From: Reclinomonas americana ATCC 50394
Taxonomy: Eukaryota; Jakobida; Jakobea; Jakobida
Direction of reading: 5' to 3'
DNA length: 21,114 nucleotides
Assembly (NCBI GenBank): GCA_048213135.1
Contig: PS015354.1
Location: 14,451 to 35,564 of the forward strand
Shown here: piece after piece, positions 1 to 14,624 of the stretch
Layout of the letters: each line of letters starts with the position of its first letter
Numbering within the stretch: the stretch's first letter is position 1
Notes under the pieces: model-generated
Databases searched by the model: none
Told to the model about the DNA's origin: nothing
The model's input: only the letters and a program-made list of their open reading frames with translations
Translations under genes and position numbers: made by a program

Positions 1-1
1 C

Positions 2-4770
<4,769 letters not shown>

Positions 4771-5052
4771 TTTTTCTGGCGTTGTGTGTGTGCGTGTTGC
4801 GTGCTGCCTCCCTCCCTCTGTCCCTCCTCTAGCCAGTTAGTGTTTCTTTCTCACGTTTCCACCTTTTTTTCGCTCTCAACGCCACCCAACCGCCTCATGT
4901 CCATAAACAAACGAAAAGATTTTCACACGTTTGTTGTTTAAACAATAACAGGTTTACACACTAATTGTAGCAACATAACACCACCACAGCACGCCAGGCC
5001 GACCGATCCTGCGGTTGCTGTCCTATGTTGTTCTTTTTTCTTCTTTTCATCA
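4771..5052. other. Convergent intergenic region with AT-rich palindrome
   Basis: A 282-base space between the USP stop (plus strand) and the phosphatase stop (minus strand). It must hold both 3' untranslated ends. No AATAAA is seen on either strand. Its lowest-GC part, about 4895-4985, contains the perfect 12-base palindrome TTGTTTAAACAA at 4934-4945, roughly in the middle. A two-way 3'-end or termination element is plausible, but that is inference. Confidence 0.6.
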
Positions 5053-6964
5053 TCATGCAACATTAACTGTTGGTGCACGGCTGATTCCGTGCAGTGACTT
5101 GCCAGCCGCGAATGCCTGCTCCAGCTCCCGCAGCTGCGAGATGAAGCCGTGGTTCGGCAGAATGCATGAACGGGCTCGCTTGACCAACTGCAAAAGAGAG
5201 AGGCGCGTCAGCATCGTGTGGTCAACGGAGTGGGTTGGCGTGACATGAATGCGCGCACCTGGAATGCGTCGTTGAGAGACATGCCCTCTGCCTGCATGAG
5301 ATAGGCGAGTACAACAGACACGCTGCGAGAGACACCTTGCGCACTGTGGTGGTGGAGAGTGAGCACACACAGCACACAGAAAGGAGAACAATGGGAGCGC
5401 GCACCAGTGCACAAGAATAACAGGCTTGCGGCGCTTGGTGTCGGCCACTGAACTCGACGACAGCACGCCACCCAGCGATGGTCTTCGAATCGGCGACGAC
5501 AGCGGCGACTGCGATGGGCCGGCGGCAACACCTTCGATCGCTGCTGCTGACTCGCCACTGCTGCCGCCAGCGACAATGGCGGCACCATGTGACACCGCCG
5601 ACGGCATCGCCGCCGCTCCCCCTGCAGCTGCAGAGGGCGACGCTGACAATGTCGCCGTGGCGGCCGTCGTGGCCGCGACTTCGTCCTGGTCCAGTGCGCC
5701 GCCAGCGTCATCATCGTCATCATCATTATCACTAATGTCGCGCTCCTCATCCGAACTGCCGACCAGCGAGCTCGCCGAACTGACGTCGTCCAGTGTGTTG
5801 CGATCGCCGGCCACCAATGCGCCCAAGTCGAACACCAGGCCGCCAGAGCCACCCGACATTGATGACTTGCCAGAGCCCGCCACCGACAGCACGAGATGGT
5901 GCCGCTGCACGGCACTACCGTGTCGCAACAGCGATTGCATATCCGCTCCGTGCTGCTGTGGTTGTTGTGGCTGTGGTGAGTACTGCGGTTGTTGCTGAGA
6001 CGGGCCTGGGCTGTGCAGCTGTGGATGATACAACTGCGGTGTCGACTGGAAGTAGCCGGAACGCGCTCTCCGCAAGCCCGTGGCCGGGCACACATCCGAA
6101 TCGTCCGGCGTGCCGCTGGCACCGGCAGACGAAACGCCACCACCCGCCGGCGACGGCGTCTCCGACAGCATAGTTGCCGACATGGAGCTGTAGAGGCGTG
6201 CCACGTCTTCTGCCAGCGACTGCTGGCCAGCACCAACGACCACATCCGCTGAAAGACTCGGCGCCAGCGCCTTGAATGCGCTCGGCACGGCGGGTGACAC
6301 GGGACTGGCGGCCGAGGAAGCGGCCGACGATGACGATGTCAGCGACGAGGCAAGCGCACCGGCTCCCACGTCGGCGTCGTCGCTGCTCGACAGCGAGGAG
6401 GCGGCAGTCGAGGGACCTGCAGCTGCTTCCACGTACACCTGCGGACGGATGCCCAGCACACTCTCGTAGACGCCCGAGATGGCCATCGACTCCGAGTTGA
6501 TGATCGACTCACGCTCAGCGGGATTGAGGAGGAGCTCGGCCAGGTCGGCCTGGTTGTGGAATCGGTCGCCCTCTTCACGAAGTCTGTCCAGTTCCTGCTT
6601 GAGCACCGCCGCCGATCCTGTACCAACAGCACACAGCGTGAGCATTAAGGTGGGGTGCAGAAAAATCAAACAGTACTCAACGACTGCGATGCAACGTGGC
6701 CTCGCCGACCGTCTCCATGGCTCTCCGCTCGTCCATTGCCTCGTGAATGAAGCGCAGGCAGCCGGGCAAGCACTCGAACAGATTCTGCGTCGGCGTATCA
6801 TCCAAGCTGGCCTTGTAGTACTTGACCGAGTCCGGGAAGCGCGGTTCGAGTTGACGCGCACAAATCAAAATGTGCGTCACACCCAACTGATCCAACAGAC
6901 CCTTGTTCTCCGCCGAGAACATGGAGCCGACGTAGAGTCCCGGCATGACCTCGCCGGGGAAATC
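5053..6964 (-). other. DSP catalytic domain with ~400-residue internal insert
   Basis: Exon 6964-6682 carries the first half of the phosphatase fold, from DFPGEVMPGLYVGS to CLRFIHEAMDERRAM. Exon 6617-5405 is almost all insert. It starts with a charged, probably helical stretch (VLKQELDRLREEGDRF), continues with Ser/Ala/Pro/Gln-rich sequence, has an acidic block (about 5700-5760 on the minus strand), and ends with basic KRRKPVILVH, the strand before the P-loop. The catalytic Cys codon is TG+T across intron 5404-5344, so splicing builds it. The domain then closes with GMSLNDAFQLVKRARSCILP and a short tail. Signature Cys, Arg and Ser are all present, so activity is expected. Confidence 0.85.
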
Positions 6965-9900
6965 CTGCAACGTGAAAAACTTGAGACTCTCGTCATCTCA
7001 GGTGCGCAATCAATCAAAAGAGACGAACCCACAACGACGACGTGGCGATCACACGACCGGAGTGAGCGCGTAATCTGCGCGGCAAACGGTGAATTTGATC
7101 CGCCACACGTGCATGATCCTGCTCCGCGACGGCCGCTGCATACTGCTGGCCTTGCTGCACGCAGTCCTCAGAGAGACGGTTGTTGTCGATTGTAAACGTC
7201 TCCAGCGACTCCATGCTCAGCAGCGCGTTCCACGGCAGCTCCGAGATGAGATTCGAGTCGAAATGACAGGCCTTCAGCGAGTGCAACTCGGCAATGCGCG
7301 GCGACAACGACTCGAGCAGATTGCGTCGCAGATCCAGTGTGCGCAGATTGTGCAGGCGGAAGAGCCCGTCCTGCGACATCAGCAATCGAGGTGAGAGAGG
7401 AAGGAGAAGGGGGGGAAGAAAGGGGACACCGCGACATTTCCGTGCCCACTCTTCACCGCTGCTGCGTATCTACCTCTTCTTGTTTCACTCACCACTGACA
7501 GCAATGAGAGGAGCAAGGCTTGCATACCCAGGTGTTTCTCTTCAAAGAAAGAAGAGAGGGATGAAGAGAGAGGGATGAGCTGAGAGTCAGAAAGATGGAG
7601 GAAAAGAGTTCTCTTCACTCCCCTCTTCATTCCTTCCTCTCACTTCCCCCTTCCTCAATTGACTCAAATCTTCTATCCCCCCGTCTGTCTTTCAGCGCAT
7701 CCCACTTCTCTTCACTCCTCTCTTCCTTCCTGCCACTCCACCTTCTCTTGTGCCCTTCACTTTCCTCGCTTGACTCACATCTCATCTCCCACCCTCCCTC
7801 CCTTCCTTCTTCTCCTCCCTTCTCCTTTCCCCCTCTTCTCCTTTCCCCCACTCAACTGGCAAATCGCGCAACGCATTGGAACGCGCATCCAGATGCGTGA
7901 GGGTGGCACTCAATCGCATCAGCGACGTGGGAAGCGCGCGCAGCACATTGTCGCCAAGCAGAAGCGAGTTGAGCGACCGCAGCGCACTCAACGGGAACGT
8001 CAATGTGTTGAGCTTGTTGGAGGAAATGTCGAGCGAGCGCAGCTCGCCAAAGAAGCCGACGCAGTTGTCGACGCCCGTAAAATCGCACCAGCCGAGGCTC
8101 AACGTCTGCAACGATGACCTCCAGATCGAGTCGTACCCCGACGGGAGCACGCGGAGCGGATTGTGTGAGACGTCGAAAAACATGAGCTTGCCGAGACACC
8201 GCATGGCGCTGGCGTTCGGCAGCCGCTCGATCTTGTTGCCGGAGATGTTGAGTGCGGTAAGCGACACCAAATCGCCGAGTGTGCCATCGGGGCCCTCCAG
8301 TCGCACCAGCCGATTGGCCGACACGTCCAAGTGCCGCAGTTTTTGCAGCTCGTACACCCTGCACGCGTTATTTCGTGTGAGTCGGGGAGGAGGAGAGAAA
8401 CACAGTGAGGGGTAGTCTCGCACCAGTGCGGAATCTCGTGGAACTGGTTGTTGGCCAAATTCAACACCTCCAGCTTGGGGAACATGTCGGCCACGCTCTC
8501 CAGACTCAGCTCGTCCAGACCCTTGGCCAAGTGCGGAAATCGCGCGTCCAGTGTGCCGCCGTCGGTTGGCGAGCTTGGCGCCGACAGTGAGCGCTGCTCA
8601 AGCGCATTACGTCAGAAAGAGAGGAATTCCAAACAGCTCTCATTGCGGTTGTCTCACCTCGCGACTCACAGCATCACCACCGGGCACATGCAATCCCTTG
8701 CCAGCGCCGCCGGCCGCCGACGCTGCAGCGGTAGCGGTTGCCACTGTTGTTCGGAAAAAGAGACCACTGGAGCCTGGGCGATTGCTCTCCTCCGCCAAGT
8801 TGGAGGAGCTTGTCGACCGCGGAGCCGACGCCCTCCCATTCGCTTCGGAGGGAGGCGAAGGCGTTGTCGAGCGCGAGTGGTGACGAATAATGGAGGCCGC
8901 CGATTCGGTGGATGTCGTGTCAAAGCCAATCAACTGCAGAGGCGATGCCGATCCACTTCGTCGGCCACCCTCACTGCGCTTGTGACTGTGCGCGAGAGAG
9001 AAAGAGAGAGAAAACGTGAGTACCACGATGCCACACTTGAATAACAAATTAAGTACCTTCGTCCGCTTCCGCTGCGTGAATGACTGCTGCTGCTGCTGCT
9101 GCCACCACCGCCTCGGGCCGCCTGCGAGGCCAGAGACACTCGACCCGCAGCTCCGCCACCACCAGCAACAGCCACCGCAGTTGCAGTTGCACCATTGGCG
9201 GCATCGGTTGCTGCCCCAGCACCCGTTGCTGTTGCGGCGTTTGAGGGAGCGCCAGTAACGGCAGCGGCAGCAGCCGCCACGGCTGCCATGGTGGCAACGC
9301 CAGTGCTGTGCCCGCCTCCATGTGCAAAACTGGACTTGACGCCAATCACTTGCGAGGTGAGCTGCGGCTCCGGTCGCGACGATGCCGACGCTGCCGATAA
9401 TGACGCGGCAAAATGCACACTGGCGGGTCCTTGTAGTGATTCGGTGAGCAGTGAGCGCTTCTGGCCGGGTGCCGGTGCCCCCGATCGGCTTGCATCGCCC
9501 TTCTTGTCGTTCTGCGAATAATGAATGAATGGACAAGAATGTTGGGTATGCTTTTGAAGGGGAAACGGCGACGAACCACAGCAAAGAATGAAGGCGGTGG
9601 TGGTGGTGGTGCTGCTGCAGGTGCATCGGGCGCTGCTGCGGTCTCTGTTGTTGGTGTGGTGCCACCACGCGCCGCCTGCGACGCCAGCGACTGCCGCGGA
9701 AGGGACGACGGCGAAGCACCGCGCGCGGCCAGCGCGGCAATGGATGGCGAGGTGCCACTGGTGCCACGCGCCGCCAGTGAGGCCAGTGACATGTTGCCGG
9801 AGGTGGGTGCCGTAGTCGACAGTACGCGACGTGGTGACGAGCCGGGTCCGAGACTGACAATCGCACCCAAGTGCATGTCGTCGTCGGACTCGGACTCGTT

Positions 9901-12900
9901 CTCCGACGACGACGGCGACGAGCTGCGATCCGACGGCGTCGACCCGGACATGGAATCGAGTGGCGACTGCAGCGGCGAAGAGAACGGCGAGTTGGCGCGG
10001 TAGGCACCGCCGCCGCCGCCACTACCACTGCCNNNNNNNNNNNNNNNNNNNNNNNNNNNNNNNNNNNNNNNNNNNNNNNNNNNNNNNNNNNNNNNNNNNN
10101 NNNNNNNNNNNNNNNNNNNNNNNNNNNNNNNNNNNNNNNNNNNNNNNNNNNNNNNNNNNNNNNNNNNNNNNNNNNNNNNNNNNNNNNNNNNNNNNNNNNN
10201 NNNNNNNNNNNNNNNNNNNNNNNNNNNNNNNNNNNNNNNNNNNNNNNNNNNNNNNNNNNNNNNNNNNNNNNNNNNNNNNNNNNNNNNNNNNNNNNNNNNN
10301 NNNNNNNNNNNNNNNNNNNNNNNNNNNNNNNNNNNNNNNNNNNNNNNNNNNNNNNNNNNNNNNNNNNNNNNNNNNNNNNNNNNNNNNNNNNNNNNGTGCC
10401 GCCCTCACTGGAGCGCTTGGCGCACTCGCTGACGCACTTGGACATGAGTCGGTGCGGACTGCGACATCTCGACCTCACCGTGTTCACACAGCTGCGCGAG
10501 CTCAAGGTGCTCTCGTTGAGCGGCAATCAGCTCTCCGAGAACCTGCTGTTCTCGCGCGGTGTGGATGCACTGAGTGACGACCAAGTGCACGGTGCGTTGT
10601 GGATTTTTTTCGCACCAGTGCGTGTGCTCGTGCTCATTCCTCCCTCCCCGCATCGCAGAGTTGCTGAACGCACGCGTGCCAGAGCCACTCGCCAAGCAGG
10701 GACGTCGTGGCTCGCGCTCGTCACTCTCCAAGGCTCGAGCGGCATTTGCGGCCGCCACGGGCGGTGCTGGCGGCCTCGGCAGCATCATGGCCGGTGCGGG
10801 GTTTGGTGGTGCGAGCGGCAGCACCAGCAGTCACGACGGCAGTNNNNNNNNNNNNNNNNNNNNNNNNNNNNNNNNNNNNNNNNNNNNNNNNNNNNNNNNN
10901 NNNNNNNNNNNNNNNNNNNNNNNNNNNNNNNNNNNNNNNNNNNNNNNNNNNNNNNNNNNNNNNNNNNNNNNNNNNNNNNNNNNNNNNNNNNNNNNNNNNN
11001 NNNNNNNNNNNNNNNNNNNNNNNNNNNNNNNNNNNNNNNNNNNNNNNNNNNNNNNNNNNNNNNNNNNNNNNNNNNNNNNNNNNNNNNNNNNNNNNNNNNN
11101 NNNNNNNNNNNNNNNNNNNNNNNNNNNNNNNNNNNNNNNNNNNNNNNNNNNNNNNNNNNNNNNNNNNNNNNNNNNNNNNNNNNNNNNNNNNNNNNNNNNN
11201 NNNNNNNNNNNNNNNNNNNNNNNNNNNNNNNNNNNNNNNNNNNNNNNNNNNNNNNNNNNNNNNNNNNNNNNNNNNNNNNNNNNNNNNNNNNNNNNNNNNN
11301 NNNNNNNNNNNNNNNNNNNNNNNNNNNNNNNNNNNNNNNNNNNNNNNNNNNNNNNNNNNNNNNGGCACCGAGTTGTTCGTTGCCCTTCAGCACAAGCACC
11401 ACGAGGCCGTGCGGAGAGAGGCCCTCGGGTAGATTTTCCACCAAGAACAGACGACGACGACTGGCCGGTTCACCCTTGCCCGCCGCCGACGCCGATGCCG
11501 TCGTCGCTGCCACCGCGCCACTGTCCGACACTGGCAACATTTTCTGCACCTCCATCATGCGACCGTGCTTGCGCACACCGCCGCCGTCCATTGCCGCGGC
11601 CGCCGATGCCGGTGGCGACGAGTCGCTGCTACCCGAGGGCCCGTATCGTGGCACCTCGAGCCTCCGGAGGCGATTGTCGGCCAGATTCAGCACACGCAGA
11701 CTGCGCAGTGTGCCGAGGTCCTCGGCGGTGATTTGTTCCAGGTGATTGTGTGACAGATCGAGCGCCTCCAGGTTCTCCAGTGATGCTGCGCAACGTGGGT
11801 CAGCATAGAGAGGAGAGGAGAAGAGAGGAGAGGAGAAGAGAGGAATGGAGGCGGCGACAAGTAAGCGTACCAATTTGATTGGGATACGCCCGCAGCGCGC
11901 ACTCGGCCATCGACAGCACGCTCATTTGTGGCATGCGGTCAAACACGAAGCTTGGCGGGAGGTCGGAGGGGCGTGTGCGGGAGACGTCGAGGAAGACGAC
12001 TTGGGACCAGCGGTCGCGCTGTGGGGGGGAAAGGGGAAGGGGGGAGAAGGGGGGGAGAAGGGGGAGAAGGGGGAGAAGGGGGAAGGAGGAAAAGTGAGGC
12101 GGGTGGATTTTCGATCTTGAGCACTCAGAGATGAAGAAAGAGCGAGGACTAGAAGGCAAGGAAACGCAGAGCTTGAACTATAGGAAGTGAGATAGTGAAC
12201 GAAGCAGTAGACAGCGTTCCCAATACAGAGAGAAAGAAAGATCCAGGGAGTACAACGACTGAAGGAAACGCAGAACTCAGGCAACGGAAGGAAGGATGGA
12301 GAGCGACGCAGCAGTGGAAAATGGACAGCGTTTAAAACACAGAGAGAGAGAGAGAGATCGAGTGAGATTGACGATGACGGAAAGAAGCGTAGCTCTTGGG
12401 CAATGGAAGGAAGGATGGAGAGCGATGTAGCAGTGGAAAATGGACAGCGCTCAACAAGAGAGAGAGAGAGAGAGAGAGAGCAAGAGATCCAGGAAAAGAA
12501 ACGCAGAACTTAGGCGATGGAAAGAACAATGATGAACGAGCGTTCCACTGGACGAATGAGCAGCAATCCACACAATGAGCTAAGAGTGCCAGCAAGCAAG
12601 TGCACACAGACTCTGAGAAACAGACGGTCACCTCAAGCACAGAAGAAGACTCCACACACAGATGTGATCGCACTTCAACAATAACCAGCGAGTGAGAAAG
12701 AGAAAGAGTTCCAAACGACGCTTCTCTCCTTGTTCGGCAGACGCACGCACGAACACAGAGAGAGAGAAAGTGGAACCATGGATGTGCCAAAGGAGGAAGA
12801 GACTGCAAGCGCACACAGAGACGACGAGGTGCACACTCCACGTCAATTCACAACGAGACACACACAGTGAGAGAGTGAGAGAGTGAGAGAGAGGGAAAGA

Positions 12901-13065
12901 CGTCGGCGAGCAAATATCGCCGATTCTGCTGTGGACTCCACACAGAGACGAGGAGTAAACTCCACGTCACACGCGCATATAGAGGGAGAGGGAGAGGGAA
13001 AGAGTGTCGGTGAGCAAAAGGCGGTCGCCGATTCTGCAGTGGACTNNNNNNNNNNNNNNNNNNNN

Positions 13066-13102
<37 letters not shown>

Positions 13103-13836
13103 TAGCAGTGAGAAAATGGAACTGTGCAAGTGGAAGAATAGACAGCGCCAGCGACCGAAACTGTACGCTCTCCTTCTCTTACACAGCAGCAGCAGCAGTA
13201 TTCGCGATGCTACACAACGAGACACGCATTGGAGGCGATCGCTTGTACATAACAGACACTCAAGCCTCACTCTTCTCAACAAACGCACAAACGAACGCAT
13301 AGAGCGTACGTGTGAGAGAGAGCGTGTGAGTGAGAGAGCGATTACTCATCTCCCTGACCGACGAGACACACGGAAATGCTCGTGCTCACACTACTCTCCC
13401 CTCGCGATTGACGCACACACACGCACGCACGCTCTCCCTCTCATCTCTCTCGCCTCACACACACCACACACACAAACAAAGCTCATCTTCACATGCACAT
13501 GACCTCACTGCTGCACAAATCTCTCACTGTGTCTCGCCCTCTCTCACACACACACATCATCCACGCAACATGCGCATACAGTTGATTGCTATTCGGCCCT
13601 GAGCACTCCAGGCACAATCCCGCTGAAGACGACGACGATTGAGGCTCTTGACTACTGGCTCCCGCGTGCTTCTCCTCCACCTCATCATCATCATCACAAT
13701 GATCCACATTATCACTAGCAGTTAACATACTGCCTTGTTGCGCTGTTGGTGCTGTGGTGGTTGTCGCGGGTGATAAAAGTGGGGCGGGGGGCGACTGTGG
13801 CGATGGCCACTGTGACAGTGCGTCACTCGCGGCCAT
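5053..13836 (-). CDS. Leucine-rich-repeat dual-specificity phosphatase (LRR-DSP), interrupted by assembly gaps
   Basis: Predicted protein phosphatase resembling the LRR-containing MAP-kinase phosphatases of amoebae. Exons in transcription order: 13836-13570, 12018-11871, 11785-11364, gap, 10396-10591 and 10659-10843 (these two face the wrong way), gap, 10032-9577, 9511-9057, 8985-8658, 8593-8424, 8358-7857, 7370-7029, 6964-6682, 6617-5405, 5343-5259, 5187-5053. All phases agree, giving about 1,728 residues if the gaps are zero. Order of parts: acidic/Ser N-terminus; first LRR block (LENLEALDLSHNHL, LRVLNLADNRL); Gly/Ser/Ala-rich linker; second LRR block (LEVLNLANNQF, LRHLDVSANRL, LRSLDISSNKL, LRTLDLRRNLL); DSP domain. 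The DSP begins VMPGLYVGSMFSAENKGLL, has its general-acid Asp in LDDTP, and ends with HCAQGVSRS and VVLAYLM. An insert of about 400 residues splits it. Start at 13836 chosen for its A at -3 and G at +4. The donor at 6681 could be three bases away. Probably cytosolic: no signal peptide or membrane segment seen. Confidence 0.88.
7371..7856 (-). repeat. LRR-DSP large intron, strand-switching simple sequence
   Basis: A 486-base intron between LRR exons. Donor GTTGAG at 7856, acceptor CAG at 7373-7371; the junction LRDLP-DGLFRLHNL is a seamless LRR. From 7600 to 7856 the plus strand is C/T-rich, so the sense strand is G/A-rich. From about 7381 to 7440 and 7545 to 7600 the composition is reversed. 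The two halves can partly pair as an imperfect hairpin around AAGAGTTCTCTT near 7610. No additional exon is needed for the protein. Confidence 0.75.
10033..10395. other. Assembly gap (363 N)
   Basis: A run of N between the phosphatase linker exon (which reaches 10032 in phase 0) and the misoriented fragment. The protein ends on the two sides are SSHDGS (end of the flipped fragment) and GSGSGGGGGAY (10032 side). They join in frame, and share the six bases GGCAGT, if the fragment is flipped. The true missing length may be close to zero. Confidence 0.95.
10396..10843 (+). CDS. Misoriented fragment of the LRR-DSP gene (LRR plus Ser/Gly linker)
   Basis: Two exons read on the plus strand, while the gene around them reads on the minus strand. 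Exon 10396-10591 encodes VPPSLERLAHSLTHLDMSRC, then LRHLDLTVFTQLRELKVLSL and GNQLSENLLF, clear LRR sequence. Intron 10592-10658 has a GTGCGT donor and a pyrimidine-rich acceptor. Exon 10659-10843 encodes ELLNARVPEPLAKQGRRGSR, then Ala/Gly/Ser-rich sequence to SSHDGS. Both ends abut N. Flipped, it supplies the missing piece: GNEQLGA (11364 side) continues into VPPSLERL in phase 0, and SSHDGS continues into GSGSGGGGG. It is therefore not an independent gene. Confidence 0.88.
10844..11363. other. Assembly gap (520 N)
   Basis: A run of N between the misoriented fragment and the LRR exon that ends at 11364. The exon breaks off in phase 0 within an LRR (LVVLVLKGNEQLGA). The fragment start at 10396 continues that repeat in phase 0 with VPPSL once the fragment is turned round. 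Confidence 0.95.
11786..11870 (-). repeat. Short LRR-DSP intron made of GGAGA repeats
   Basis: An 85-base intron with GTACGC donor and CAG acceptor. On the plus strand it holds repeated GAGGAGAAGA units from about 11805 to 11845, giving a pyrimidine-rich sense strand. The codon G+CA (Ala) across it joins YPNQI to ASLENLEALDL in one continuous LRR. Confidence 0.85.
12019..13569 (-). repeat. LRR-DSP intron 1: tandem minisatellite and (GA)n tracts
   Basis: A 1,551-base intron between the acidic/Ser N-terminal exon and the first LRR exon; donor GTTGCG, acceptor CCCACAG. On the plus strand it holds: G-rich GGGGGAGAA repeats, about 12020-12100; a degenerate tandem repeat of about 105-120 bases whose copies start near 12161, 12265, 12384 and 12498 (each with GAAACGCAG or GAAGCGTAG, later GGAAAATGGACAGCG); (GA)n at about 12459-12481; two copies of another unit of about 105 bases (GCCGATTCTGC near 12930 and 13033); and (GA)n at 13066-13098 beside a 20-base N gap. 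From about 13370 it changes to CT/CA-rich. Reading frames here show no conserved protein. A small missed exon cannot be excluded. Confidence 0.75.
13046..13065. other. Assembly gap (20 N) in intronic repeat
   Basis: Twenty N between the second copy of the GCCGATTCTGC-containing repeat and a (GA)n tract. The round length suggests a placeholder. Collapse of the tandem repeat or the GA tract is likely. Confidence 0.9.
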
Positions 13837-14624
13837 TATTTCCCCACTTTTCTTGCGCGTTTGTTGTTGTTGGTGTTNNNNNNNNNNNNNNNNNNNNGGT
13901 GTTGCTTCCGTTGTATGCTGCACCCGCACTGCTCGTGTGTGTGAGAAGGTGGGTGGCGATGCGTGCGTTGCGTGCGTTGTCGAGAAGATTCTGCGTGGAA
14001 ATTTCGGCAATGTCGAGCCTGCTGGTTTTGGGAATCTTGGAACGAAGCAATGCAAGCAGCCACACAGCTGCATCATGATCATCATCGTGAGTGAGCGCCG
14101 GAAACTGTGCGAGAGAAAGTTGACGTGTTACGCGCTGGCGTTTCGAAATCTGCAAGAGAAGCAACGGCCAGCTGTGCAGCCTCGGAAACAGCTGGCCAAC
14201 GCTCCTAGGACCCTGATCGAGGTCCAGTCACGCTTCATGCGGTGCAGATCGCAGTTCTCGACTTGCTCGAAGCTCCAATTAATTGCAAGAGCGAACGTTC
14301 GAACACGTGCGAGAGATTGCCTCCTACTGCCACGATTTGGGTCGACATCTTGGATTTGGTTGCGTGGACATAAAGGAACCTGTTGAATGAATTGTTGTAG
14401 CGATACAAGACACTGCTGTCAGACTCTCTCTAAGATTACTCCAACACTCTGATGCCACAAGCACGTACCTCGCGATGTCCAGCAACAACAATTGTAACCA
14501 ATCACAGCAACTGAGGTACAGATATTGCTAAGGATCTTGTCGGATACAACCTCCTGCACCAACAACCGTGAAGCAACCCCCTCGTGTGCCACCATACTTA
14601 TATTTACCTGCCACCTCTCATCCT
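13837..14624 (-). other. Intergenic region upstream of LRR-DSP, with possible extra coding exon
   Basis: The 788 bases between the INTS8 stop and the chosen LRR-DSP start. They should contain the INTS8 3' end and the LRR-DSP promoter. On the minus strand, 14149-13898 is open after a good acceptor (TTCTCTTGCAG) and reads like protein: HDAAVWLLALLRSKIPKTSR, then IAEISTQNLLDNARNARIA. It runs into a 20-base N gap. Beyond the gap the frame of the start codon is open and Gln-rich (HQQQQTRKKSGEIM). It could be an N-terminal extension of LRR-DSP, a small separate gene, or chance. Other open stretches at 14150-14430 have no coding-like third-base bias. Confidence 0.35.
13878..13897. other. Assembly gap (20 N) in CAA/CAC repeat
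   Basis: Twenty N flanked on the plus strand by GTTGGTGTT and GGTGTTGC, that is, inside a short CAA/CAC-type repeat on the minus strand. The true length is unknown. This decides whether the open frame upstream joins the LRR-DSP start codon. Confidence 0.9.

Noticed and set aside
5860-5910. AGSGKSS in the phosphatase insert, considered as an ATP-binding P-loop
   Set aside because: The glycine required five positions before GK is absent, and no nucleotide-binding fold surrounds it.
5426-5998. Plus-strand 190-codon open frame
   Set aside because: It is antisense to the Ser/Ala-rich insert of the phosphatase. Its Asp/Ser/Ala-rich product is the mirror of the GC-rich codons on the other strand, and it has no recognisable domain.
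10396-10843. A real chromosomal inversion or an independent plus-strand LRR gene
   Set aside because: The fragment is bounded on both sides by N. It begins and ends inside open reading frames, and it fits the minus-strand gene in phase when turned round. An assembly error is the simpler explanation.
13754-14386. Plus-strand 210-codon open frame across N
   Set aside because: It crosses a placeholder gap, is antisense to the LRR-DSP first exon, is Cys/Val-rich without pattern, and has no recognisable domain.
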